DNA of 64,000 nucleotides, taken from the NCBI RefSeq assembly GCF_016862575.1, contig NZ_BONF01000005.1, positions 186,001 through 250,000 on the forward strand, written 5' to 3'. A program made the translations under genes and the position numbers. How positions within the stretch are numbered: position 1 is the first letter of the stretch; each line of letters opens with the position of its first letter. Under the pieces are notes generated by a model. That model was given only the letters and a program-made list of their open reading frames with translations, did not search any database and was not told the DNA's origin. This DNA comes from Catellatospora bangladeshensis (GTDB lineage: Bacteria > Actinomycetota > Actinomycetes > Mycobacteriales > Micromonosporaceae). Shown in pieces: positions 25,898 through 34,594 of this stretch.

Positions 25898-26419
25898 TCA
25901 GGCCGGCTTGTTCACCACCGGGGCCGACAGCGCGGCCGCGTCCGGGCGGTGCACGCCGCCGAAGCCGGACTTCTCCGCCGCGATCTTCTCCTGCAGGCGC
26001 AGGATGCCGTGCAGCAGCGCCTCGGGGCGGGGCGGGCAGCCGGGCACGTACACGTCCACCGGGATGATCTGGTCCACGCCCTTGGTCACCGAGTACGAGT
26101 CCCAGTACGGCCCGCCGCAGTTGCTGCACGCGCCGAACGAGATGACGTACTTCGGCTCGGGCATCTGGTCGTAGAGGCGCTTGACCGCCGGGGCCATCTT
26201 GTCGGTGACCGTGCCGGACACCACCATCAGGTCGGCCTGGCGCGGCCCGTGCGCGAACGGGATGACGCCCAGCCGCATGAAGTCGTGCCGGCCCATGCTG
26301 CTGGCGATGAACTCGATCGCGCAGCAGGCCAGCCCGAAGTTGAACACCCACAGCGAGTAGCGCCGACCCCAGTTCAGCACGAACTTGATCGGGTCCGGGA
26401 GCGCCGACGGCAGGGCCAT
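25898..26419 (-). CDS. nuoB: NADH-quinone oxidoreductase subunit B
   Basis: NuoB holds cluster N2, the last iron-sulfur centre before quinone. The 173-residue protein keeps the ligands: adjacent Cys32-Cys33 (LACCAIEF), Cys98 in GACSNCGG and Cys128 in PGCPPRP. The N-terminus is short ([20 protein letters not shown]) and the C-terminus carries an extra tail of about 20 residues. A TAGGCT hexamer seven bases before the ATG indicates a leaderless transcript. It is isolated from the other nuo genes by a DUF2252 gene and two sigma-factor modules, and nuoA is not beside it. Confidence 0.95.
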   Translation of the reverse strand: MALPSALPDPIKFVLNWGRRYSLWVFNFGLACCAIEFIASSMGRHDFMRLGVIPFAHGPRQADLMVVSGTVTDKMAPAVKRLYDQMPEPKYVISFGACSNCGGPYWDSYSVTKGVDQIIPVDVYVPGCPPRPEALLHGILRLQEKIAAEKSGFGGVHRPDAAALSAPVVNKPA

Positions 26420-26429
26420 GCGAGCCAGC

Positions 26430-27455
26430 CTAGTCCGCCGAGGGCGGTGGAATGTAGCCCATCCAGGCGTCGACCTCCTGCTGCGTCAGGATCCGGTCCA
26501 CCCGGACCTGCGCGGGGATCGGGAAACGCCGCCCCGGCCGCCAGTGCCGGCTGTACCGGGCCTCGTCCAGCACCAGCACCCGCGAGCCGCTCACCACCGC
26601 GATGTCCGCCGGGCCGGCCTCGTTGCGCATGGTCGCGCCGGTGGCGTCGGTCAGGTGGAAGTAGTCGTCCACATGCTCCAGCTCGGTGCCGTCCGGCCCG
26701 TGCCGGAACGCGGCCACCCAGCGCTGGTCCGGGCGGTCGCCCGGCACCAGCCCCGCGCCCACCAGCGCGTCGGCGAGCAGTGTCTGCAGCTGGAAGTTGT
26801 CGGCTACGCCGCTGACGTACACCATCGCGCCGCGCCCGGTGGGCCGGTGCAGCACCAGCAGGTGCTCGTCGACGATGCGCAGCGCCAGGATCAGCCGCAG
26901 GAAGGCCGGGGCGGCCGAGTGCAGCGGGTCGACCTGGGCGGTCCACGCGGCCCGGTCGCCGAGCTGCGCCCGCGCCTCGGCGTGGTGCAGGCAGGCCACC
27001 GCCGCCAGCGCCCAGTGCGGCGCGTCGCGCCAGGCCGCGAGCAGCGGGGTGGCCCGCTCCATGCCGACCGCGCCGGTCAGCACCGCGGTGGCGGCGGCCA
27101 TGTCGAGCTGGTTCCGTTCCGGCAGGGGCCGTCCCCCGGCCGCCGCGAGCCATACGTCGAGGAACGCGTGCGTGCCGGTAAGGGCGCTGCTGAGCCGCTC
27201 CAGCACGACGCGGGTCAGCGGGCCGGGCTGGCCGCCCAGCTCCACCAGCGCACCGGCGGCGGTCGCCGCGGTGGCCGCGACGAAGGGCACCGGCGCCGCG
27301 CCGATCGCGGGCGCCAGGTGTGCCACGGCCGGGGTCAGCTCGTGCGGTGCCGCCTGCCGGGCCGCCTGCACCAGCGGCGCCACCGCGGCCAGGGCCGTGG
27401 TCGCGTCCCGGCCCAGCACGAGCTGGTGGAACTGCTGAACTCGTTGCGCGAACAT
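26430..27455 (-). CDS. hypothetical protein
   Basis: This is a 341-residue protein I do not recognise. The first half is alanine-rich and mostly helical, resembling a repeat of paired helices ([36 protein letters not shown]). The second half is mixed, with strands such as [20 protein letters not shown] and [19 protein letters not shown]. No signal peptide or membrane segment is seen. A GGGGAGGG ribosome site supports the ATG at 27455. It ends 11 bases upstream of nuoB in the same direction. Confidence 0.65.
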   Translation of the reverse strand: MFAQRVQQFHQLVLGRDATTALAAVAPLVQAARQAAPHELTPAVAHLAPAIGAAPVPFVAATAATAAGALVELGGQPGPLTRVVLERLSSALTGTHAFLDVWLAAAGGRPLPERNQLDMAAATAVLTGAVGMERATPLLAAWRDAPHWALAAVACLHHAEARAQLGDRAAWTAQVDPLHSAAPAFLRLILALRIVDEHLLVLHRPTGRGAMVYVSGVADNFQLQTLLADALVGAGLVPGDRPDQRWVAAFRHGPDGTELEHVDDYFHLTDATGATMRNEAGPADIAVVSGSRVLVLDEARYSRHWRPGRRFPIPAQVRVDRILTQQEVDAWMGYIPPPSAD

Positions 27456-27503
27456 CCGGCGTGCACCCTCCCCAACAGGCCTGATACGCGAACGCGGTGC
27501 TGG

Positions 27504-28889
27504 TCAGCGCGCGGGCGCGGGCTCCGGCAACGGTGCGCTCTCCGCGCCCGCCGGGTCCCCGCCGAGGTCGTACCCCCGCAGCAGCACCAGTGCGATGCCC
27601 ACGATAAGGCCCGGCACCACGGTGAAGCCGAGCAGCACTCCCGTCTTCGCCAGATCGCTCTGGGCCACCGTCTCCCCCGCCGTGGTGGAGATGTAGCCGA
27701 ACAGCTGGAGCACGATGCCGAAGATGAACGGGCCGAGTGCCAGGCCCAGCGCCTCGCCCGCGGTCCACACGCCGGTGAACACGCCCGCCTGCCGCTTGCC
27801 GGTGCGCGCGGTGTCGTACGCGATGCAGTCGGGCAGCATGGCCAGGCCGAACAGCTGCTGCCCGGCGTAGCCGAAGCCGATCACCGCGATGATCGCGTAC
27901 ACCGCGAGGTGGGGCAGCACCGGCGCGGCGGCCAGCGCGAACGTCGCCACGGTGAGCGTGATCGAGGCGATCACGTAGCCCTTGAGCTTGCCCAGCCGCT
28001 CGCCGACCCGGCGCCACACCGGCATCACGAACAGGGCCGGGCTGACCACGACCGCGAACAGCGCGGTGGTGGTGCTCGCGTCGCCCAGCACGTGCTTGGC
28101 GAAGTACTCGACGCCGCCGAGCATGCAGGCCACGCCGGTCGCCTGCACCACGAAGCAGGCCACCAGCACCCGGAACGGCCGGTTCGCGCCGACCACCTTG
28201 AGCTGGGCGCGCAGCGACGGCTCACTGGCGGTGATGGCGCCGGTCGGGGCGGAACGGGTGCTGATGAAGACGATCAGGGTGCCGGCCACCATGATCGCGG
28301 CGACGAACACCGCCATCCACCGGTAACCGGGCAGGCCGCCGCCCGCCGCGTCCCGGATGATCGGCGCCATCGCGCCCGAGACCAGGATCGAGGTGGCCAG
28401 CAGCGCCACCCGCCAGGTCATCAGCCGGGTCCGCTCGGACGGCGACGAGGTCATCTCGGCCGGCATGGCCACGTACGGCACCTGGAAGAACGCGAACGCG
28501 GTGGCCGTGAGCAGGAACATCACCGCGACGTAGAGGCCGGCTGCGTCGTTGATCCCGAACGGAGCCGCGAACAGGCCCGCGAACAGGGTGGCCATGGCCA
28601 GACCGGCGAACAGCAGGTACGGCCGGCGGGCGCCCCAGCGGGTCTGGGTCCGGTCCGAGATCCGGCCCGCCAGCGGGTTGAGCATGACGTCCCAGGCCTT
28701 GGGCAGCAGCACCAGCAGGCCCGCCAGGCCCGCGGCGACGCCCAGGGTGTCGGTCAGGTACGGCAGCAGCAGCAACCCCGGCACCGTGCCGAACGCACCG
28801 GTGACCAGGGAGCCGAGCGAATATCCGACCCGCACGCGAGTGGGAAGCGCTTCGTCCGGGGCCTCCATCACCTCCACACTGGATGTCAT
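27504..28889 (-). CDS. MFS transporter of the GPH (glycoside-pentoside-hexuronide) type
   Basis: This 461-residue protein is a 12-helix major facilitator of the sugar:cation symporter (GPH/MelB-like) kind. The early loop KAWDVMLNPLAGRISDRTQTRWGARRPY has the family pattern of Asp in helix 2 followed by D-R-T-x-x-R-x-G-R-R-x-P. The substrate is unknown. The start at 28889 is supported by TACCAT eight bases upstream; an ATG seven codons later has GGAGGTG too close to it. It is divergent from a gamma-glutamyltransferase-like gene with only 28 bases between. Confidence 0.87.
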   Translation of the reverse strand: MTSSVEVMEAPDEALPTRVRVGYSLGSLVTGAFGTVPGLLLLPYLTDTLGVAAGLAGLLVLLPKAWDVMLNPLAGRISDRTQTRWGARRPYLLFAGLAMATLFAGLFAAPFGINDAAGLYVAVMFLLTATAFAFFQVPYVAMPAEMTSSPSERTRLMTWRVALLATSILVSGAMAPIIRDAAGGGLPGYRWMAVFVAAIMVAGTLIVFISTRSAPTGAITASEPSLRAQLKVVGANRPFRVLVACFVVQATGVACMLGGVEYFAKHVLGDASTTTALFAVVVSPALFVMPVWRRVGERLGKLKGYVIASITLTVATFALAAAPVLPHLAVYAIIAVIGFGYAGQQLFGLAMLPDCIAYDTARTGKRQAGVFTGVWTAGEALGLALGPFIFGIVLQLFGYISTTAGETVAQSDLAKTGVLLGFTVVPGLIVGIALVLLRGYDLGGDPAGAESAPLPEPAPAR

Positions 28890-28917
28890 GAGCGCGGATG
28901 GTACGGGAGGCAGTTGA

Positions 28918-30318
28918 ATGCGGGTACCTGCCGGTGTGGCAGCGGGCCATCCGGCCACCGCCGAAGTGGGCCTTCGGGTACTGGAAACAGGCGGAACGGC
29001 CGCCGACGCGGGGGTCGCGGCGGTGCTCGCCGCCTGCGTCGCGGAGACCATCTTCACCGGCCTGGGCGGCGGCGGCTACGCCACCTACTTCGAAGCTTCG
29101 ACAGGGCGGGTGACCTGCCTTGACTTCTTCGTCGCGGCACCGGGGCTGGACGGTGATCGCAAGGCGGAGCCGATGACCCCGATCGCGGTGCGGTTCGGGG
29201 AGGTCCCGCTGCCGTACGAGATCGGCGGGGCCTCCGTGGCGGTGCCCGGCGTGCCGGCCGGGTGTGGCGAGATTCACGCCCGCTGGGGCAGGCTGCCCTG
29301 GGCCGAGGTCGTCGCGCCCGCCGTCGAGCTGGCCCGCACCGGCACCGCCATGCCGCCCGCGCACGCCGTGACGCTGCCCGCGCTCGTCGAGGCCATGCTG
29401 CCCGGCGACGGCGGGCCCGCGTACGCCCCCGGCGGGCGGCTGCTGCGCGGCGGCGATCGGCTGCACCACCCCGGCCTCGCCGACGCGCTCACGATCATCG
29501 CCGAGGAGGGCCCCGGCACCTGCTACACCGGCAAGATCGGCGCGTCGATCGTGGAGTCGGTCCGCGCCGACGGCGGCGCGCTCGGCCCGCTCGACCTGTC
29601 CGCGTACCGCGTCGCCGAGCGCGAGGTCACCACCGCGGAACTGGCCGGATGCACGGTGCTCGGCCGCGCCGACCTCAACCGCACCGTGGAGACGCTCCGC
29701 GGCCTGCCCCCCGAGCTGCCCGAACTCGCCCACCCCGAGCGCGCCGTGGTGCTCGCCAACGCCCTCGACGTGCGCGGCCCCGACGACCGGCTCGGCGACA
29801 CCACCAACGTCACCGCCGTCGACCCGGAAGGCAACGCCTGCGTCATCACCACCACGCTCGGCCTCGGCTCCGGAGTGTGGCTGCCCGGTCTGGGCGTACA
29901 CCTCAACTCCATGCTCGGCGAGGGCGAGCTCTACTCCGGCGACCTGCCCCCCGGCGAGCGCCTCGCCTCGATGATGTGCCCGCTCGTCGTGCTGGACCCC
30001 CGCGGCGCGCTGCACCTGGCGGTCGGCTCCGCGGGCGCCTCCCGGATCCGCTCCGCCCTCCTCAGCACCCTCGTCGGCATCCTCATCGACGACCTGCCCA
30101 CCCGCGACGCCGTCCGCGCCCCCCGCCTCCACCCGGTGGACGACGTCGTCCACGTAGAACCCCACTACCCCCTCCCCGACGAAATGGCCCTCACCGAGGC
30201 GGGATACACCGTCAACCGCTGGCCCACCCGCAGCCACTACTTCGGCGGCGTATCCGCCATCGGCACCGCAGGCGCCGCCGGCGACCCCCGCCGCGGCGGC
30301 ACCTCCCGCCTCCTCTGA
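28918..30318 (+). CDS. gamma-glutamyltransferase-like protein, apparently cytoplasmic
   Basis: This 466-residue protein belongs to the gamma-glutamyltranspeptidase superfamily, whose members self-cleave at a threonine to become active. The likely nucleophile is in GDTTNVTAVDPEGNAC, where most enzymes have TTH. The upstream GHPATAEVGLRVLETGGTAADA and downstream GSAGASRIRSALL match family landmarks. It is about 100 residues shorter than typical enzymes and has no signal peptide, so it may act on a cytoplasmic gamma-glutamyl or related amide substrate. A GGGAGG ribosome site precedes the ATG. It is divergent from the MFS gene. Confidence 0.82.
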   Translation: MRVPAGVAAGHPATAEVGLRVLETGGTAADAGVAAVLAACVAETIFTGLGGGGYATYFEASTGRVTCLDFFVAAPGLDGDRKAEPMTPIAVRFGEVPLPYEIGGASVAVPGVPAGCGEIHARWGRLPWAEVVAPAVELARTGTAMPPAHAVTLPALVEAMLPGDGGPAYAPGGRLLRGGDRLHHPGLADALTIIAEEGPGTCYTGKIGASIVESVRADGGALGPLDLSAYRVAEREVTTAELAGCTVLGRADLNRTVETLRGLPPELPELAHPERAVVLANALDVRGPDDRLGDTTNVTAVDPEGNACVITTTLGLGSGVWLPGLGVHLNSMLGEGELYSGDLPPGERLASMMCPLVVLDPRGALHLAVGSAGASRIRSALLSTLVGILIDDLPTRDAVRAPRLHPVDDVVHVEPHYPLPDEMALTEAGYTVNRWPTRSHYFGGVSAIGTAGAAGDPRRGGTSRLL

Positions 30319-30323
30319 AGTGC

Positions 30324-30384
30324 GTTGATCATGAACTTATGGCACGGTTCGACGGCGCGTCATGGCCATAACTTCATGATCAAC
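30324..30384. repeat. intergenic palindrome family C, copy 1
   Basis: Left arm GTTGATCATGAACTTATGGC (30324-30343) pairs almost perfectly with 30364-30384 around a 20-base loop. It starts six bases after a stop codon. Related copies are at 30724-30785 and, partly, at 35882-35923. Confidence 0.8.
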
Positions 30385-30418
30385 AGCGCACGCCGAGGGC
30401 CGCGCCGGGTGGGGACCG

Positions 30419-30712
30419 TTAGTTGATGGCGGTGGGGGCGACCTTGTCGCCGCGGAAGGGGACGCCCTCGGCGGTGAGGCGGCGGCGGGCCTCGTTCTCG
30501 TGGCCGGGAGGCAGGCGGCCGCCCGCGCCGACGACGCGGTGCCAGGGGACGCCGCCGCCGTGGCGCGCCATGATCGTGCCGACCCGGCGGGCCGAGTTGC
30601 GCCCGGACTCGTCGGCCAGGGCGTCGGCGATCGCGCCGTAGGTCATCACCCGCCCGGACGGGATCCGCTCGACCATGCGCAGCACCGCTTCGGTGTACTC
30701 CTCCGGAGTCAT
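30419..30712 (-). CDS. alkyltransferase-like (ATL) DNA repair protein
   Basis: This 97-residue protein is the DNA-binding domain of O6-alkylguanine methyltransferases. Where the repair enzyme has PCHR, this protein has PWHRVV (residues 56-61), replacing the acceptor cysteine with tryptophan. That is the hallmark of ATL proteins, which bind O6-alkylguanine and hand the lesion to nucleotide excision repair. RIPSGRVMTYGAIA and the Arg-finger region SARRVGTIM are intact. The gene sits alone between two copies of repeat family C. Confidence 0.9.
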   Translation of the reverse strand: MTPEEYTEAVLRMVERIPSGRVMTYGAIADALADESGRNSARRVGTIMARHGGGVPWHRVVGAGGRLPPGHENEARRRLTAEGVPFRGDKVAPTAIN

Positions 30713-30723
30713 AGGCGAAGGCT

Positions 30724-30785
30724 AGTTGACCAGGAACCTGGGCACACGACACGCCGTCGACCCGTGCCACAAGTTCATGATCGAC
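30724..30785. repeat. intergenic palindrome family C, copy 2
   Basis: This is a more degenerate copy: AGTTGACCAGGAACCTGGGC at the left pairs imperfectly with the right arm ending AAGTTCATGATCGAC. The central CGACACGCCGTCGACC matches the reverse complement of copy 1 and the core of copy 3. Confidence 0.65.
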
Positions 30786-30853
30786 GCGGAGAAGCGGGCC
30801 AGTGGGTGGGATGGCGCGGGGGTGGCGGGGGTGGGGGCGGGCAGAATGGGCGG

Positions 30854-31969
30854 ATGCGTGCGGTAGTCACCCGGGCTCGGCGGGTGGTCGTGAAGGTGGG
30901 GTCGTCGTCGTTGACGACCGCTGCCGGGGGGTTGGATCCGGAGCGGTTGGCGGCGCTGGTGGGGGCGCTGTGTGCCGTGGGTGAGCGGGACGGGCAGCGC
31001 GAGGTCGTGCTGGTGTCGTCCGGGGCGATCGCGGCGGGGCTGGCGCCGCTGGGGCTGTCGAAGCGGCCCCGTGATCTGGCCACGCAGCAGGCGGCGGCCA
31101 GCGTGGGCCAGGGGCGGCTGATGCACGCGTACACCGAGGAGTTCGGCCGGCACGGCCGCACCGTCGGGCAGGTGCTGCTGACCGTCGACGACGTGACCCG
31201 GCGCAAGCACTACCGCAACGCGTACCGGACGCTGCGCAAGCTGCTGGACATGCGGGCCGTCCCGATCATCAACGAGAACGACACGGTCGCCACCGAGGAG
31301 ATCCGGTTCGGCGACAACGACCGGCTGGCGGCCCTGGTGGCCGCGCTGGTCCAGGCGGACCTGCTGGTGCTGCTGTCGGACGTGGACGCCCTCTACACCG
31401 GGCACCCGTCGCAGCCGGACTCCCGCCGGGTCGCCGAGGTGACCGACTTCGCGCAGCTGGCGAGTGTGTCGGTGAGCGGTGCGGGCAGTGCGGGGGTGGG
31501 CACCGGCGGCATGGTCACCAAGGTCGAGGCGGCCCGGATCGCGTCCGACGCGGGCATCCCGGTGGTGCTGACCGCCGCCCCTCTCGCGGCGGCGGCCCTG
31601 ACCGGCGACGACGTCGGCACGCTGTTCCATGCGGCGGGGGTACGCGCGACCGCCCGCCTGCACTGGCTCGCCCACGCCACCACGGCGCGCGGCCGCCTGC
31701 ACCTCGACGAGGGCGCCGTGGCCGCCGTGGTGGGCCGCCGCGCCTCCCTGCTCCCGGCCGGCATCACCCGCGTGGACGGCGCCTTCACCGCCGGCGACCC
31801 GGTGGACCTGGTCGACGTCGCGGGCCGCGCGGTGGCCCGGGGCCTGGTCAACTACGACGCCCTGGAGCTGCCCACCCTGCTCGGCCGCTCCACGGTCGAA
31901 CTCGCCGCCACCCTCGGCCCCGCCTACGAGCGCGAGGTAATCCACCGCGACGACCTGGTGCTGCTGTAA
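30854..31969 (+). CDS. proB: glutamate 5-kinase
   Basis: ProB phosphorylates glutamate, the first and feedback-regulated step of proline synthesis. The 371-residue protein has the amino-acid kinase domain ([50 protein letters not shown]) and a C-terminal PUA domain (about 285-371, beginning [12 protein letters not shown]). The ATG lacks a clear ribosome site; CAGAAT sits six bases upstream, suggesting a leaderless start. proA follows, but a family B hairpin separates them. obg, which often precedes proB in actinobacteria, is absent here. Confidence 0.95.
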   Translation: MRAVVTRARRVVVKVGSSSLTTAAGGLDPERLAALVGALCAVGERDGQREVVLVSSGAIAAGLAPLGLSKRPRDLATQQAAASVGQGRLMHAYTEEFGRHGRTVGQVLLTVDDVTRRKHYRNAYRTLRKLLDMRAVPIINENDTVATEEIRFGDNDRLAALVAALVQADLLVLLSDVDALYTGHPSQPDSRRVAEVTDFAQLASVSVSGAGSAGVGTGGMVTKVEAARIASDAGIPVVLTAAPLAAAALTGDDVGTLFHAAGVRATARLHWLAHATTARGRLHLDEGAVAAVVGRRASLLPAGITRVDGAFTAGDPVDLVDVAGRAVARGLVNYDALELPTLLGRSTVELAATLGPAYEREVIHRDDLVLL

Positions 31970-32019
31970 GGAAGGGCACCTTCTTAACGCTATGTGTAGA
32001 GGAAGGGCACCTTCCTAAC
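31970..32019. repeat. intergenic hairpin family B, copy 1
   Basis: Two units of about 20 bases (GGAAGGGCACCTTCTTAAC and GGAAGGGCACCTTCCTAAC) flank a ten-base spacer. The element starts immediately after the proB stop and lies before the proA ribosome site. Confidence 0.8.
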
Positions 32020-32037
32020 CCTCGGAGAGGTGGAGTT

Positions 32038-33282
32038 ATGAGCGTCATCGAGCAGGCGACGCGGGCGCGTGAGGCGGCGACGGTGCTGGCCACGGCTTCC
32101 CGCAGGGCCAAGGACGCCGGGCTGCTGGCGATGGCCGACGCGCTCGCCGCGCGTACCCCCGAGATCCTGGAGGCCAACGCCCTGGATGTGGCGGCGGCCC
32201 GGGAACAGGGCACCCCGGAGTCGACCGTGGACCGGCTGGCGCTGAACCCGGCCCGGCTGGCGGGGATGGCCGACGGGCTGCGCCAGATCGCGGGGCTGCC
32301 CGACCCGGTGGGCGAGGTGGTCCGGGGCGGCACGCTGCCCAACGGGCTGCAGGTGCGCCAGCTGCGGGTCCCGTTCGGCGTGGTCGGCATCATCTACGAG
32401 GCCCGGCCCAACGTCACCGCCGACGCGGCCGGACTGACCCTGAAGTCGGGCAACGCGGTGCTGCTGCGCGGCTCCGGCTCGGCGGCCCGGTCCAACGCGG
32501 CGATCGTCGCGGTGCTGCGCGACGCGCTGACCGCGTCCGGCCTGCCCGCCGACGCGGTGCAGCTGGTCGACTCGGCCACCCGGGACACGGTCAAGGAGCT
32601 GATGCGCGCCCGCGGCCTGGTCGACGTGCTGATCCCGCGCGGCGGCGCGTCGCTGATCCGCACCGTGGTCGAGGAGTCCTCGGTGCCGGTGATCGAGACC
32701 GGCGTCGGCAACTGCCACATCTACGTGGACGAGTCCGCCGATCTGGAGATGGCGCTGACCATCCTGCTCAACGCGAAGGTGCAGCGGCCGTCGGTGTGCA
32801 ACGCGGCCGAGTCGCTGCTGGTCCACTCGGCGGTCGCGGACGCGTTCCTGCCCCGGGCGCTGGCCGCGCTGCGCGAGCAGGGCGTGACGGTGCACGGCTC
32901 GCCCGAGGTCGCCGCGTACGCCGACGACGTCGTGCCCGCCGTCGAGGAGGACTGGGGCACCGAGTACCTGGCGCTGGAGCTGTCCGCGCGCGTGGTGCCG
33001 TCGCTGGACGAGGCGGTCGCGCACATCCGGCGCCACGGCTCCGGCCACTCCGAGGCGATCATCACGGGCTCGCTGCAGGCGGCCAACCGGTTCACGGCGC
33101 AGGTCGACGCGGCCGCGGTGCTGGTGAACGCCTCGACCCGCTTCGTCGACGGCGGCGAGCTGGGCTTCGGCGCCGAGATCGGCATCTCCACCCAGAAGCT
33201 GCACGCCCGCGGCCCGATGGGCCTGCCCGAACTCACCAGCACCAAGTACGTCATCACCGGCGACGGCCACATCCGCGCCTGA
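32038..33282 (+). CDS. proA: gamma-glutamyl phosphate reductase
   Basis: ProA reduces gamma-glutamyl phosphate to glutamate semialdehyde with NADPH, the second step of proline synthesis. The 414-residue protein shows the nucleotide region [20 protein letters not shown] and the catalytic cysteine in [13 protein letters not shown]. It ends in [12 protein letters not shown], typical of the family. The ATG has GGAG seven to eight bases upstream. It is transcribed behind proB, but the hairpin between them may uncouple the two. Confidence 0.96.
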   Translation: MSVIEQATRAREAATVLATASRRAKDAGLLAMADALAARTPEILEANALDVAAAREQGTPESTVDRLALNPARLAGMADGLRQIAGLPDPVGEVVRGGTLPNGLQVRQLRVPFGVVGIIYEARPNVTADAAGLTLKSGNAVLLRGSGSAARSNAAIVAVLRDALTASGLPADAVQLVDSATRDTVKELMRARGLVDVLIPRGGASLIRTVVEESSVPVIETGVGNCHIYVDESADLEMALTILLNAKVQRPSVCNAAESLLVHSAVADAFLPRALAALREQGVTVHGSPEVAAYADDVVPAVEEDWGTEYLALELSARVVPSLDEAVAHIRRHGSGHSEAIITGSLQAANRFTAQVDAAAVLVNASTRFVDGGELGFGAEIGISTQKLHARGPMGLPELTSTKYVITGDGHIRA

Positions 33283-33302
33283 CTGGTGAACCCCCGGCAG
33301 GA

Positions 33303-34169
33303 TCAGGCGAGGAGGCTGGCCTTGCCGGGGGGCGTGGTGGCCTCGTAGCAGGCACGGATGACGTTCAGCGTGAGGTTCACGTCGAAGGTCTCGCCCTCCT
33401 CGGAGTCCCAGCCGCCGTCGGTGCGCTGGGTCTCCGCCAGGCGGCGCTTGGCCGCGATCATCGTCCAGTCGTCGCCGGACATGCCGACCCGGCGCATCGT
33501 GGCGGCCATCGCGGCGGCGTCGGCGGGCGCCATGGACGGCAGCCGCTCGCCGAGCACCGCCTGCATCCGCGCGGCCTCGTAGAACATGTCCTGCCGGTAC
33601 ATCACGGCCGCGCCGAGCCAGCCGGTGACCAGGTACGACGGCCAGGTGCCGTCGTCGTTGAGGCTGCTCTTGATGAACTCGGCGCCCCGGGTGGCGGCGT
33701 CGGCGTACGGGATCGGCGTGGGGTCGCCGTACGGCAGCGCGGAGCGCACGTCGAGGCCCATCACGGTGAGCCAGAACGTCGCATTGGCGGTCAGGTACAG
33801 CGTGGCCTCGGGGTCGCCGGGCTGGGCCCACTCGGGCGCCTCGGCGGCCAGCTCCTTGGCCTCCTGCCAGCTGCCGTCGGCCGCCTGCCGCCCGGCGAGC
33901 CAGTCGAAGGCGCGCTTGACCCCGGGCCGCGCGAGCGCGCCGAGGTCGTCGAGCTGGGCGAGCCGGAAGCAGGTGATGTCCACGGAGGGCACCTTGCTGC
34001 GGGGGGTCGCGAACCAGCCGCCGCCGTCGGCCTGTCCGGCCTCCGCCGCGGCGAGGATCTCCTCGGCGGGCGTCGCGCCGGTACGCAGGTACGACAGGCG
34101 CGCGCGATCGACCGGGTCGCCCTTCTTCACCACGAAACCGATAGCCGCGTCGAGATCCACCACGGTCAT
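33303..34169 (-). CDS. prenyltransferase/terpenoid-cyclase toroid-fold protein
   Basis: This 288-residue protein contains repeated Gly-rich turns typical of the alpha/alpha toroid of squalene cyclases and protein prenyltransferase beta subunits: DGGGWFA, DGSWQEA, DGTWPSY and DGGWDSEEGE. It has no DxDD or other cyclase acid motif, so enzymatic activity is doubtful. No signal peptide is seen. Homologues are often annotated only as prenyltransferase or squalene oxidase repeat proteins. It has no obvious partner; proA converges from the other side and ends 20 bases away. Confidence 0.75.
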   Translation of the reverse strand: MTVVDLDAAIGFVVKKGDPVDRARLSYLRTGATPAEEILAAAEAGQADGGGWFATPRSKVPSVDITCFRLAQLDDLGALARPGVKRAFDWLAGRQAADGSWQEAKELAAEAPEWAQPGDPEATLYLTANATFWLTVMGLDVRSALPYGDPTPIPYADAATRGAEFIKSSLNDDGTWPSYLVTGWLGAAVMYRQDMFYEAARMQAVLGERLPSMAPADAAAMAATMRRVGMSGDDWTMIAAKRRLAETQRTDGGWDSEEGETFDVNLTLNVIRACYEATTPPGKASLLA

Positions 34170-34382
34170 CGAGGGTACGGGTTCCGCTACCGTCCGGCCT
34201 CATCAGGTTGGTCAAGGTCAACAGTCTGGGCGGCTGAAATAGTTTCTGAACAACTTCTTTCGGACCCGTTCAGCGCCCTGCAAGCGGGCCGTTCAGCCAT
34301 TTGGGCCGGGACTGTCAGATATGGACAGTGGTCGACATCACATGACTGAACCTGAGAGATCTTCGTAACGCGCCAGCCCAGC
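34170..34382. other. intergenic region, less GC-rich, likely promoter region
   Basis: This stretch upstream of the minus-strand toroid-fold gene is visibly less GC-rich than its surroundings. On the minus strand it carries two overlapping TTGACC-like hexamers (complement at about 34208-34220). No well-spaced -10 is clear and no gene is seen. Confidence 0.4.
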
Positions 34383-34426
34383 GGGGTGTTCGGCCGGTGG
34401 GCCGGGGGTGTTCGGCCGGTGGGTCG
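34383..34426. repeat. tandem 22-base direct repeat
   Basis: Two consecutive copies of a 22-base unit starting GGGGTGTTCGGCCGGTGGG (34383-34404 and 34405-34426) differ at one base. It lies directly beside family A copy 2. Confidence 0.8.
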
Positions 34427-34431
34427 GCGCC

Positions 34432-34497
34432 AAGATCGTGGTCTCGTGTCCAAACCTTGGGCCAGAGCGCACCTTTCGACACGAGACGGCGATCTTG
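34432..34497. repeat. intergenic palindrome family A, copy 2 (inverted)
   Basis: Left arm AAGATCGTGGTCTCGTGTC and right arm GACACGAGACGGCGATCTT surround a 27-base loop. The reverse complement of that loop matches the loop of copy 1 (gaaaggtgcg...caaggtt), so this copy is inserted in the opposite orientation. Confidence 0.82.
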
Positions 34498-34537
34498 CCA
34501 CCCGCCCACCCGACCCGGCCACGACGGGAGACGGAAA

Positions 34538-34578
34538 CGCCGAACGCCGGCCGGGGCGGACCCGGCCGGCGTTCGGCG
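34538..34578 (-). terminator. terminator downstream of moeZ
   Basis: A perfect 17-base stem (CGCCGAACGCCGGCCGG with its complement) and a seven-base loop follow the moeZ stop codon. Confidence 0.8.
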
Positions 34579-34594
34579 TGTGAGCTGGAGTGGG

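Noticed and set aside
5794-26419. The nuo genes as a Mrp-type antiporter or hydrogenase locus
   Set aside because: NuoB, C, H, I, J and K are all clearly of complex I type, and no hydrogenase large-subunit CxxC motifs are seen.
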